Source of the DNA: Bifidobacterium boum
GTDB lineage: Bacteria; Actinomycetota; Actinomycetes; Actinomycetales; Bifidobacteriaceae
Length of the DNA stretch: 64,000 bases
Direction of reading: 5' to 3'
NCBI RefSeq assembly: GCF_000741535.1
Contig: NZ_JGYQ01000007.1
Span: 579,357-643,356 of the forward strand
Shown here: positions 18,403-27,022 of the stretch, in pieces
Position numbering within the stretch: position 1 is the first letter of the stretch
Layout of the letters: each line of letters opens with the position of its first letter
The notes under the pieces: generated by a model
Database searches by the model: none
What the model was told of the DNA's origin: nothing
Seen by the model: the letters and a program-made list of their open reading frames with translations, nothing else
Made by a program: the position numbers and the translations under genes

Positions 18403-20855
18403 GTACTGACATGCATACCACCAACACCACCGATTTCACCGGCACCACCACCGGCACTACAGGATTGAACGCCACGGCGACCGGCACGTGGGCGGATGAT
18501 GCGACGCATTCGGCAATCTGGATAGTGCGCGACGCCGGCCGGCCGCCCCTGCCGCACCGCAACCGGCCTCAGACCACGCACATCGTCAGCCTGCTGGTCG
18601 CCGCCGTGTTGACGCTGGTCGGTGCCGGCAATCTCATCGACGTGTACGGATCGGCGGCCGCGTGGGCTACAGCGGCGATCCCGGCGACCCTGATCGGTTC
18701 ACTGGTCGCGCTCGCCGGGCTTGTCCCCGCACTGCGCTTGTGGTGGCAGATTGTGTTCATGGCGCTCGCCCAGCTGGTTGTCGGACCGGTGCTTGTCCTG
18801 AACGACACCACGATCGCACATGTCATTCCTACCGCACGCACCCTCAACCAGGGGTGGGTGCATACGCTCGGCTCGTTCAAATATCTGCTGGCGGTCGCTC
18901 CGCCGACCGGTACGGGTGACGGGTCGCTGCTGGCGGTGTGGACGATCTGTCTGTGGGCGGCATTGCTGACCGGTATCTGCGCCATGGCCGGGGACGGGCG
19001 GCTGACTATGCTCGCCATCATCCCCGTGGCCGCGAATCTTGCGTTATGCGCGTTGCTTGGCTCCTCAAACGGTTTCCAGCGTATCGCCGCGGGCGCCGTG
19101 ACCGCGATCATCCTGGTGGTGTGGATCAGTGCCCGTTGGAATCTGCTGGAATTGGGCCGCTGGCTGAGCACGACGGTCATTGTGTTGTTGGCGGCTTCGC
19201 TGGCGGTTGGCGGCTGTCTGGCCGTCGGACAGCATCGCACCATCTTACGTGACCATTACGAGCCGCCGCTGAGCCCGTACGAGTATGCGAGCCCGTTGAG
19301 CGGTATGCGCTCGTATATCAAGAACCATAAGGATGACATACTGTTGACGGTCACCGACCTGCCGGCCGGGTCGACGGTCCGGCTTGCCGTGATGGATCGG
19401 TTCGACGGCAATGTGTGGAATCTGTCCGATACCGCGATGGCGTCAGATTCCTCCAGTTATCGCCGTGTCGGCACCAGTATCCGCAATAATGCCAAAGGCA
19501 AGCGGTTCACCGCCACGTTCACCATTGATAAAGGGTTGAGCGACTACTGGCTGCCCTTGGCTGGCGCGGCGTCCAGCGTAACGTTCGCCACAGCGTCGGA
19601 TGCCGATTCGTTCTACTACAACACCGACACCATGTCCTCCATCTACCCCGCCCGCACCCGTGACGGCATGTCGTATACGGAAACCGGCGTGATTCCAGCG
19701 ATTCCTACCGATAAGGAGATCGCCAAAGCCTCCGCCGCCCGCATCAGCCAGCCCAAAGCAGAAGACGTGCCTGACAGCGTGGACAAGCTTGCCACCGCCA
19801 TCGCCGGCGGGCAAGCCACCGGCGGTGAAGCGGCGCAAGCCCTCGCAGACAAGCTCAAGGAAACCGGCTGGTTCTCACACGGATTAAGCGGCGATTACCC
19901 GTCGAACGCCGGCCACGGCAACTATCGTATCGATCAGCTGCTCGCCGGTTCCGCAATGGTCGGCGACAGTGAACAGTATGCTTCCGCGATGGCGCTCATG
20001 GCCCGCAGCCTCGGGCTGCCAAGTCGTGTCGTTTTGGGGTTCGTGCCGAAAAACGATGAGGGTGATATCAGCGAGAACCGTACTGAAAAGCACGGTGGCA
20101 CAACCGTCACGAAATTCACCGGCAACGATGTGACCGCATGGGTGGAAATCAAATTGGACGGCTACGGGTGGGTGGCGTTCTATCCGACACCCAAAGAGAC
20201 GAAAGTACCCGACGAAAACCAGAATCTGACACCCCCGAATCCGAAAACCCTAGTGCGTCAACCTCCCGTCCCCCTTACCGACCCGCTGCGCGATGACAAC
20301 CAAGCCACCAGCAAATCATCCATCGGCGGCAGCATGGCCGATGACACCCCGAACAACGAATCCTGGCAGCGGGCGATGCGAATCATCCGAGCGATCGCCA
20401 TCTACGGCAGTCCGCTGTGGATCCTGCTTATCACCATAGGGCTGCTGTTGGCCGTCAAAGCGATCGCCTTGACACGTGCACGCAAGCATGGCAGCGTGTC
20501 GCAACGGGTCGCCGCCGGCTGGCAGGCCGTCACTGCGCTTGCCCGGCAAAGCGGCTTGGATATTCGAGGCACCAGAAGCGAGCAGGCGCATGCCATCGCC
20601 GAACAGATGGGACTTCAATCCGATACGCTTGAAACCTTGGGGCGGGAAGCCGATTACGTTACCTTCTCCGGGCAGACCGTTGAACCGGGACAGGTGGAAC
20701 GCTACTGGCGTGACGTAATGCACGAGCGCGCCGTCATGCTCAAATCCATGCCGGTATTGCGCCGATGGCGCGCCAGGCTCTCGCTCGCGGACGTCGTACA
20801 CGCCCCGGGCGGCCGGAACACTCGAAGCAGCCGAAGGAAAGGACGGGACTCATGA
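18399..20855 (+). CDS. tgm: Transglutaminase-fold membrane protein with replaced catalytic triad
   Basis: 818 residues. About six membrane helices (residues 64-285), an extracellular transglutaminase-like domain (about 300-640), one more helix (662-695) and a cytoplasmic C-terminal part, the TgpA-like layout. In active family members the motifs are CEQ(F/Y), HAWVE and FDPTP. Here they read GDSEQY, TAWVE and FYPTP: Cys, His and Asp are replaced by S524, T579 and Y595. All three were read directly from the DNA. The fold-supporting residues around them are kept, so this looks like a non-catalytic binding or scaffold domain. ATGA overlaps at both ends (with duf58 and with the phosphatase gene) tie it into the operon. 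Confidence 0.92.
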   Translation: MSTDMHTTNTTDFTGTTTGTTGLNATATGTWADDATHSAIWIVRDAGRPPLPHRNRPQTTHIVSLLVAAVLTLVGAGNLIDVYGSAAAWATAAIPATLIGSLVALAGLVPALRLWWQIVFMALAQLVVGPVLVLNDTTIAHVIPTARTLNQGWVHTLGSFKYLLAVAPPTGTGDGSLLAVWTICLWAALLTGICAMAGDGRLTMLAIIPVAANLALCALLGSSNGFQRIAAGAVTAIILVVWISARWNLLELGRWLSTTVIVLLAASLAVGGCLAVGQHRTILRDHYEPPLSPYEYASPLSGMRSYIKNHKDDILLTVTDLPAGSTVRLAVMDRFDGNVWNLSDTAMASDSSSYRRVGTSIRNNAKGKRFTATFTIDKGLSDYWLPLAGAASSVTFATASDADSFYYNTDTMSSIYPARTRDGMSYTETGVIPAIPTDKEIAKASAARISQPKAEDVPDSVDKLATAIAGGQATGGEAAQALADKLKETGWFSHGLSGDYPSNAGHGNYRIDQLLAGSAMVGDSEQYASAMALMARSLGLPSRVVLGFVPKNDEGDISENRTEKHGGTTVTKFTGNDVTAWVEIKLDGYGWVAFYPTPKETKVPDENQNLTPPNPKTLVRQPPVPLTDPLRDDNQATSKSSIGGSMADDTPNNESWQRAMRIIRAIAIYGSPLWILLITIGLLLAVKAIALTRARKHGSVSQRVAAGWQAVTALARQSGLDIRGTRSEQAHAIAEQMGLQSDTLETLGREADYVTFSGQTVEPGQVERYWRDVMHERAVMLKSMPVLRRWRARLSLADVVHAPGGRNTRSSRRKGRDS

Positions 20856-21724
20856 GCCTGCTCAGCATCAATGTCGGGCTGAACACGAATATCGGTCTGC
20901 GCCGGAAAACCAATCAGGACAACCTGTACGCCGGCAACGGCGTGTATGTCGTGTGTGATGGCATGGGCGGCGGCAAAGGTGGCAAACGCGCGAGCGCGGA
21001 CGCCGTCTGGCGGCTTGCGCAACTGGCGGAACGCCCCCGGCGTAATCTCGACGATATCGCCGCCGTGCTGAACCAAGCCCAGGATGATGCACTCACCTTG
21101 GGTGAGGAGCTTGGCGGGGTCGCCGGCACGACGGTCACCGGCGTGATTTTGCCAACGCGTGTCAGGCAGGATGGCTCGAGCCCTGACGAACGTTGCTATA
21201 TCGTCAATATCGGCGATTCACGCACCTACCATATGGATGCGGGCGCTGACGGCGTGTGGCAGGCGGATTCGCTGGTATGCATCACCCGGGACCATTCGGA
21301 ACGCCAGGAGGCCATCGACACGGGAAGAATGCTGCCTGAGGAGGCGAGCCGACGCATCCCGCGCAATGTCATCACGCAATGTATCGGCGCCCCTGACGGC
21401 ATCCGCCCCGACTGGTATGCCGCACCCGCGAACGGCCGGTTCATCATCTGTTCCGACGGGTTGCACGCACAAATCAGCTCCGACAAGTTTGCCGATATCG
21501 TCGCGTCATGCGCGAACCCGCAATCGGCGGCGGACAGGCTTGTCGAAGCCGCGCTGCAGGCGGGCGGCAGTGACAATATTTCCGTCCTGGTGGTGGATAT
21601 GCGTGCTGAATGCCCGTCAAACGCAGGCTGGCATGCCGGCAAACTCGGCGACAACGAGGACATCTACGACGCGTTGGAAGGCACCCTGCACACGCTCAGG
21701 GCGGTGTCATCATGGCGATGGTGA
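20852..21724 (+). CDS. prpC: PP2C-family Ser/Thr protein phosphatase
   Basis: 290 residues. All PP2C metal and catalytic motifs are present: RRKTNQDN, VCDGMGGGKGG, GTTVTGV, VNIGDSRTY, ITRDHSE, IICSDGLHAQI and GGSDNISVLVV. It should remove phosphate from Ser/Thr in the cytoplasm, opposing the kinase at the start of the cluster. The start overlaps the previous stop as ATGA. No membrane segment. The C-terminal about 45 residues after the last motif are family-unlike and of unknown role. Confidence 0.93.
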   Translation: MSLLSINVGLNTNIGLRRKTNQDNLYAGNGVYVVCDGMGGGKGGKRASADAVWRLAQLAERPRRNLDDIAAVLNQAQDDALTLGEELGGVAGTTVTGVILPTRVRQDGSSPDERCYIVNIGDSRTYHMDAGADGVWQADSLVCITRDHSERQEAIDTGRMLPEEASRRIPRNVITQCIGAPDGIRPDWYAAPANGRFIICSDGLHAQISSDKFADIVASCANPQSAADRLVEAALQAGGSDNISVLVVDMRAECPSNAGWHAGKLGDNEDIYDALEGTLHTLRAVSSWRW

Positions 21725-21783
21725 TCGGCGCAGACGTGTCGTCAGTACAATAGTGGCCAATACAACAATAAGGAGAACACACC

Positions 21784-22476
21784 ATGGTTGACTTCGATGC
21801 CGCGGTCGCGGCGGTGCAGGATCCGAACGCCGATCCGGCATTCCTCGCGCGAATCGCGTACGAGAATCCTGAGTTCGGAGCGAATGTCGTTGCGAATCCG
21901 AGAGCATACCCGGGGTTGAAGCAATGGATCGCCCAGTTCGGCGACGAACGTGCCCGCCAGCAGCTTATCGCCATGGGCTGGCCGGTTCCGCCGTCCGGCG
22001 TCCAGCAGCGGATGGCAGCCGAACCGGTCGCACAGCAACCGGTGATGCAACAGCCTGCCGTCGAACCGTCTGCAACGCAACAGCCCGCGATGTCAGGCTC
22101 TACCAGCGAATATCAGGCTGCCGAAGCGTACAATGCCGATCCCGCATTCAACGCCGCGAATACGCCCGCCACTGCCCCAGCGCAGGAAACCGGGTATGCC
22201 GCCCAATCCCAGTCGGCGGATGATACGGAAGGCCAGCCGGTCGCCGCAGCACAGGAAACCTCTGCCACCGCCGACACCGCCGCACCTGCGAACGGCTACA
22301 CCGCGGAACTCGCGATGCAAACCACCGATCAGATGCTCATGGCGCATATCGCCGGTGAAGCGCCCGAACTGCGTCCTGCGCTCGCCCGCAATCCGAATAT
22401 TTATCCGGAATTGCTCCAGTGGCTTGGCCAGTTGAATGATTCGGCGATCAACGCCGCCATCCGTTCACGCCAATAA
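21784..22476 (+). CDS. Protein with two LRV-like helical modules around a disordered linker
   Basis: 230 residues. An N-terminal module (about 1-65) and a C-terminal module (about 180-230) share a pattern: IA..NPEFGANVVANPRAYP then LKQWIAQFGD in the first, and IAGEAPELRPALARNPNIYP then LLQWLGQLND in the second. This resembles variant leucine-rich repeat (LRV) segments seen in actinobacterial proteins. The about 115-residue linker is Gln/Ala/Pro-rich. No signal peptide or helix. AAGGAGAA precedes the ATG. It follows the phosphatase by 59 bases on the same strand; a role as adaptor in the phospho-signalling locus is only an inference. Confidence 0.8.
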   Translation: MVDFDAAVAAVQDPNADPAFLARIAYENPEFGANVVANPRAYPGLKQWIAQFGDERARQQLIAMGWPVPPSGVQQRMAAEPVAQQPVMQQPAVEPSATQQPAMSGSTSEYQAAEAYNADPAFNAANTPATAPAQETGYAAQSQSADDTEGQPVAAAQETSATADTAAPANGYTAELAMQTTDQMLMAHIAGEAPELRPALARNPNIYPELLQWLGQLNDSAINAAIRSRQ

Positions 22477-22579
22477 TCTGACGTACGGTTTCACAGTCCC
22501 GTCCCGAACCGGTTCTGGGCACAGTATCAGCGCCACCGGCCCGGGGCGGAAGCAATGTGTTGGAGGGTCGTGCCGACGG

Positions 22580-23173
22580 TCAGCGTTGTTCGAAGGTGAA
22601 GAACTGGTCGCCGATGCGGATGGTGCACGGGGCTTGGAGTCTCATGCGCTCATGCTCCACTTTCGTTTCGGTATTATCGCGGATGATGTACGTGCCGTTG
22701 AGTGAATCGTAGTCCTCGATCCACAGCAGGCCGTCCTTGTCGAAACTGATGGCCGCATGGTTGCGGGAAATCGTGCGCGTGGGGTCGTCCAGTTTGACCG
22801 CTTTGACACCTTGCGGCAGGTCTTGCGAGGGTTTGCGCCCCAACAGTACGCCCGTATCCACGATGATGCGCTGTCCGGTCTGCTCGTTGTACAGCTCATA
22901 CTCCTGTTTCGGCGCCGAAGCGGTGAAGGCCGTGGACAGTACGGTGCCTTCCCAATCGATATCGTCATCGTCTTGGCTTGCCGTTGTGGGTTGTGCTGTG
23001 GTTTGCGCGATTTCCGCCGTAGTCGGCGGGTTCGCGGCGGTTGTGGTACCCGCACTCGCGACGGGCTGGGCATTCGCGGCTGGCTGGGTTTCGGCGGTCT
23101 GCTGCGGCATCACCGTGGCATCTTCGTCATACCAGCCCAGTTCCGGTGGGGGTGGATATGGTAGCGCACTCAT
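22580..23173 (-). CDS. FHA-domain protein
   Basis: 197 residues. A C-terminal FHA domain (about 95-197) keeps the phosphothreonine-binding residues: R113 in LLGRKPS, S136-R137-N138-H139, and N159-G160 in SLNGTY. Residues 20-70 are Thr/Ala/Gln-rich, ending in an acidic DDDDIDWEGTVLS where T77 sits like the phospho-acceptor of GarA-type proteins (inference). It converges on the LRV-module gene. The start is the ATG with TATAAT seven bases upstream on the minus strand. It is a plausible reader of the kinase encoded at 8.3 kb. Confidence 0.92.
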   Translation of the reverse strand: MSALPYPPPPELGWYDEDATVMPQQTAETQPAANAQPVASAGTTTAANPPTTAEIAQTTAQPTTASQDDDDIDWEGTVLSTAFTASAPKQEYELYNEQTGQRIIVDTGVLLGRKPSQDLPQGVKAVKLDDPTRTISRNHAAISFDKDGLLWIEDYDSLNGTYIIRDNTETKVEHERMRLQAPCTIRIGDQFFTFEQR

Positions 23174-23180
23174 GGTTCCG

Positions 23181-23186
23181 ATTATA
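23181..23186 (-). promoter_or_regulatory. Consensus -10 TATAAT, leaderless FHA gene
   Basis: Minus-strand TATAAT then seven bases (CGGAACC) then ATG; no ribosome-binding site can fit. This is the clearest leaderless start in the window. Confidence 0.6.
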
Positions 23187-23292
23187 GGCGGATGCTTTCC
23201 GCAAGGGCGGACGGGTGCGGCTCTCCGCCCACAGTATGGTCGCCAAGGTTGATGCGATCATACTGCTGGCGAGCCTCATCGAGTATGCCGCG

Positions 23293-24420
23293 TCAGCAGA
23301 AGGCGCCGCGACGATACTGGTCCGCGTACGGCGCCTGATTGGCGGGTACGCCGAGCTTGTATGCGGCGCGCAACGGCCAGTACGGGTCGCGCAGTGCGGC
23401 GCGGCCGATTTCCACGACTTCCGCCTTGCCTTTGCGCACAATCTTCTCCGCCTGCTTCGGCTTGGTGATCAAACCGACCGCGCTCACCGGAATCTGCGCT
23501 TCCTTGCGGATCGCCGAAGCGAATGGCACCTGCCAGCCCGGCTTGACCGGCACGTTCACATGCGGGATGATGCTGCCGGTCGACACGTCGATCAGATCCA
23601 CACCATGCTCCTTGAGTACACGGGACAGTTCCACGGTCTGGACCAGATCCCAACCGCCGGCGGCCCAATCGGTCGCAGAAACACGCACCACAAGCGGCAT
23701 GTAGTCGGGAATCACCTGGCGGACGGCGTCCACGGTTTCGACGACGATGCGCATCCGATTGTCCAGGGAACCACCGTATTCGTCCTCTCGCGTATTGGTC
23801 AGCGGGTCAAGGAATTCGGACAGCAGATACCCGTGGGCCGCATGGATTTCGACCATGTCGAATCCTGCGGCGACCGCACGCGCTGCAGCGTCACGGAATT
23901 GCGCGACCACCCCGTGGATCTCATCAACGCTCAGTTCGCGCGGCGTATCGAGTTTCGCGTACGGGATCGGACTTGGCGCGACCGTCTGCCAGCCGCCCTT
24001 GTCTTGCGGCACGTTCTCATGGATGTATCCCAGTGAGAAACTCCCCGTGTTGCCCTTCCTGCCGGCATGGTTGAGTTGCACGCCGATGCGGGCGCCGGTC
24101 GCTTTCACCCCGTCAACGATCCAACGCCACGCCTGGATCTGGTCGTCGTTCCACAAGCCGACGTCACACGGGGAGATACGACCTTCGGGGCTAATCGCCG
24201 TGGATTCGACAATCACCATGCCAAATCCGCCGATGGCGCGGGACACGTAATGCTGGTAATGGAATGGGGTCGGCTTGCCGTCTTGCGCGTACACCGAATA
24301 CGTGTCCATGGGCGGCAGCCAAATGCGGTTGCGCATCGTCAGGCCGCGCAGCGTGAAGGGCTCGAACAGTTTGCAGTCTGCACGCTCTTCAGGTTCTGTA
24401 CCTGTATTGTCGTTCGCCAT
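23293..24420 (-). CDS. Old yellow enzyme family NADH:flavin oxidoreductase
   Basis: 375 residues. An FMN-dependent TIM-barrel enzyme of the YqjM/NADH:flavin oxidoreductase type: LFEPFTLRGLTMRNRIWLPP at the N-terminus, the substrate pair VEIHAAHGYLLSEFL, the barrel motif EDEYGGSLDNRMR, and C-terminal RKGKAEVVEIGRAALRDPYW. It reduces activated alkenes; the natural substrate is unknown. The ATG at 24420 has AAAGGAA upstream. The upstream 38-residue extension in the same frame is rejected. Confidence 0.92.
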   Translation of the reverse strand: MANDNTGTEPEERADCKLFEPFTLRGLTMRNRIWLPPMDTYSVYAQDGKPTPFHYQHYVSRAIGGFGMVIVESTAISPEGRISPCDVGLWNDDQIQAWRWIVDGVKATGARIGVQLNHAGRKGNTGSFSLGYIHENVPQDKGGWQTVAPSPIPYAKLDTPRELSVDEIHGVVAQFRDAAARAVAAGFDMVEIHAAHGYLLSEFLDPLTNTREDEYGGSLDNRMRIVVETVDAVRQVIPDYMPLVVRVSATDWAAGGWDLVQTVELSRVLKEHGVDLIDVSTGSIIPHVNVPVKPGWQVPFASAIRKEAQIPVSAVGLITKPKQAEKIVRKGKAEVVEIGRAALRDPYWPLRAAYKLGVPANQAPYADQYRRGAFC

Positions 24421-24599
24421 GTCGTGTTCCTTTCCGTGGGGAGACGGGCGTATGCCGGCGCATGCGTTGCACGCGGCCGCCTTCAGGCATGTCATATGCT
24501 TCTCTTTGCATTGTAAGGTGTCCTGCGGCATCCTAGTGTCCGTTTCGGTGAACAGCGGACGAACATGCGCCGACAGGTCACCCGGTCCGCCCGTCCGTC

Positions 24600-24648
24600 A
24601 TACGGCGGGAGGCGGCACGCGTCGCCGCAATGCCGCCTCCCGCCGTAT
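24600..24648. terminator. 18-bp perfect inverted repeat between the PBP and oxidoreductase genes
   Basis: Two 18-base arms (24600-24617 and 24631-24648) are exactly complementary around a 13-base loop, with 15 G/C pairs in each arm. It lies 31 bases past the penicillin-binding-protein stop. No T-run follows on the minus strand, so termination would rest on stem strength alone. Confidence 0.6.
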
Positions 24649-24679
24649 ATAAAGCCGTCACGCCGATGCTTCAGCCGCC

Positions 24680-26806
24680 TTACTTGGCGTATTGGCCTGC
24701 CAAGGTTCCGTAACTGTCATCGTTGGGCGCGTTGATCGCCGCCAGGTACGTGTTCATGAATTCTTTCCACGCCGGGCTTGCGATATACATGCCGTACCAT
24801 GTGCTGTGGGTGACGCCGTTGATGGTTTTGCCGGAGAAGTCGCCTTGTGTTTCCGCGTTGCCTACCGCCACGAACGCCGCGACCGTGTTGGGCACGAAGC
24901 CTGCGGTCAGCATGTAGGTCTGCTCGTTGGTACCGGTTTTGGCGAAGGTCTTGCGGTTGTTGTCCAATTGGGCGGCTTTCGCCTCGCCTTTGAGCACACC
25001 CTGATTGAGCGCATAGGCGGTGGTCTGGGCAATCTCGGGGGCTATGGCCTGGTGGCAGTTGGCGCTCGGCACTTTGAGCTTCTTGCCGTTCTGCTTGATG
25101 ACCTTTTTGATGGCGATCGGCGTGCATTCCACGCCGTTGGCCCCGAGTGTCGCGTACACGTTCGCCATGGTCAGCGGGGACGCTTGGACCGAACCGATGA
25201 TCATTGGCGGGTTGAAGGAGTTGGCCGAATAGACGTCTTCCTGGCCGAGGATCGCGTTATGGTAGCCAAGGGTTTTGGCGGCGTCGGCGATGGAGCACAG
25301 GCCGATCACTTGGGCCATGGACGCCTGCGTGGTGTTATGCGATTTGATAAGGCCTTGCAACGGGGTTTCCGGGCTGGTGGTGCCGCCTTCGGAGTTGTGC
25401 AGCGACCATGTGCCTTTCCCTGCGAATTTCGCGCAGTTGAACGAACTGTTCGCGTACCGTGTGTAGGTGCGTAGGGATTCGGTGATGGAATGGCCTTGCA
25501 TCATCCAGGCGACCATGTTGATCGGTTTCCATGTTGAACCGACGTTGAAGCCGATGCCGCCGCCGTCTTTCTGGTCGACCGCATAGTTGATCGACGTGCG
25601 GGTGGGGTCGGTTTTCGCCGCGTCCGTCGCGTCATACGTTCTGTTCAGGCCGAAGCCGAGCACTTCGCCGGTACCGGGTTTGATGGCGGCGATGGTCACT
25701 TCGAATCCGGTGGGGTCGTTCGGCGGAATGGTGTCCCGCGCCGCTTTCATGGCTGCGTTGTTCGCGTTGACATCCATGGTGGTGTAGATTTCCAGACCGC
25801 CCTCGTTCAGCAGTTTCTGGCGTGCTTGCGCAGTTTTGCCAAACTCTTTGGAGTTGAGGATCTGGTTGGTCACGTAGCTGCAGAAGAACGCGGCATCGCC
25901 GGCGACCTGGCAGCCTTGTTGCACCGACTGGATGTTGAGCGTGTCCTTGAGTGGTGTCGCTTTGGCTTCATCATGCTGCGCTTGGCTGATGAATTTTTCC
26001 TGCAGCATGAGGTCGAGCACGATGTTGCGTTGTTCCTCGGCGGTTTTCTGGTTCGCTTCGATGGAGGGATCGTACTTTTCCGGGTTTTTGGTGATGGCCG
26101 CGATGGTGGCCGCCTGGACTACGGTGAGGTCGGCGGCGTTAGTGTTGAAGTAGCGTTTCGCCGCGGCTTCCACGCCGTATAGGCTGCCCGAGCCGAATTG
26201 GGCGATGTTCAAATAGCCTTGCAGGATCTCGTATTTCGAGTATTTCTTTTCCATTTGCACGGCGATGAGCATTTCGCGTAGCTTACGCGCCACGGTGTCT
26301 TCGGACGCATGGTATTCGGCGATGGGATCGTCATCTTCGCGGGCTTTGACCATGAGCACGTTCTTGACGTACTGCTGGGTCAGGGACGAACCGCCTTGGG
26401 TGTCGCCTTTGGCGACGTAGGTTTTCACGAATGCGCGCATCACGCCTTGCACATCGACGCCGGCATGTTCGAAGAAGCGGCGGTCTTCACGCGCGACCAC
26501 CGCGCGCTGCATGTAGACGGAAATGTTCTTGATCGGCACGACTTCGCGGTTTTGCGCGTAGAACGAGGCGATGACCGTTTTGCCGTCGGACGCGTACAGC
26601 GTGGATTTCTGCGGCAGGCTGGTCACGTCGAAATCAATACCCTCGACGGTCAGGGACGGTGAGAGCGCCTTGGCCATGTTGTTCGCCCCGAACACGGCGG
26701 GCATCACCATCAGGCTCACCACGACGCCGCCACAGATGCAGAGGGTCAGATAGGCGAGCAGCAAGGCGAGCGCACGTCGCGCGGTCAGGGAGTTCTTTTT
26801 GGGCAT
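24680..26806 (-). CDS. Class A penicillin-binding protein (glycosyltransferase + transpeptidase)
   Basis: 708 residues. A short cytoplasmic N-terminus and one membrane helix (about 12-36) are followed by a GT51 domain with catalytic EDRRFFEHAGVD, GGSSLTQQYVKN and the downstream RKLREMLIAVQMEKKYSK, then a transpeptidase domain with STWK (active-site Ser), SHN and KTGT motifs. It polymerises and cross-links peptidoglycan outside the membrane. The ATG at 26806 is preceded by TAGAAT seven bases upstream (leaderless); the upstream 24-residue extension is not family-like. Confidence 0.95.
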   Translation of the reverse strand: MPKKNSLTARRALALLLAYLTLCICGGVVVSLMVMPAVFGANNMAKALSPSLTVEGIDFDVTSLPQKSTLYASDGKTVIASFYAQNREVVPIKNISVYMQRAVVAREDRRFFEHAGVDVQGVMRAFVKTYVAKGDTQGGSSLTQQYVKNVLMVKAREDDDPIAEYHASEDTVARKLREMLIAVQMEKKYSKYEILQGYLNIAQFGSGSLYGVEAAAKRYFNTNAADLTVVQAATIAAITKNPEKYDPSIEANQKTAEEQRNIVLDLMLQEKFISQAQHDEAKATPLKDTLNIQSVQQGCQVAGDAAFFCSYVTNQILNSKEFGKTAQARQKLLNEGGLEIYTTMDVNANNAAMKAARDTIPPNDPTGFEVTIAAIKPGTGEVLGFGLNRTYDATDAAKTDPTRTSINYAVDQKDGGGIGFNVGSTWKPINMVAWMMQGHSITESLRTYTRYANSSFNCAKFAGKGTWSLHNSEGGTTSPETPLQGLIKSHNTTQASMAQVIGLCSIADAAKTLGYHNAILGQEDVYSANSFNPPMIIGSVQASPLTMANVYATLGANGVECTPIAIKKVIKQNGKKLKVPSANCHQAIAPEIAQTTAYALNQGVLKGEAKAAQLDNNRKTFAKTGTNEQTYMLTAGFVPNTVAAFVAVGNAETQGDFSGKTINGVTHSTWYGMYIASPAWKEFMNTYLAAINAPNDDSYGTLAGQYAK

Positions 26807-26813
26807 GTGCCCC

Positions 26814-26819
26814 ATTCTA
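26814..26819 (-). promoter_or_regulatory. -10 element TAGAAT, probable leaderless PBP transcript
   Basis: Minus-strand TAGAAT, then GGGGCAC, then ATG. GGGG alone is a poor ribosome site at this spacing. Confidence 0.4.
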
Positions 26820-27022
26820 TGGTGTCGCCTGTACCTTTGCCGAGGGGTCGAAGGCACACCGCCACGGTATTCGCACAATCACCCATGTACGGGGAAAACC
26901 CTGAAAACAAGCCAAAAACGAGCCTGCTGTTGTGCGAAAGCGGTTTGAAGCCGGCGGCCACGCGTGGATGATGCCGCGGCTTGGGGAAGCTCGGGGCGTT
27001 GCGCGGGCGGCTCGTCCGGACG

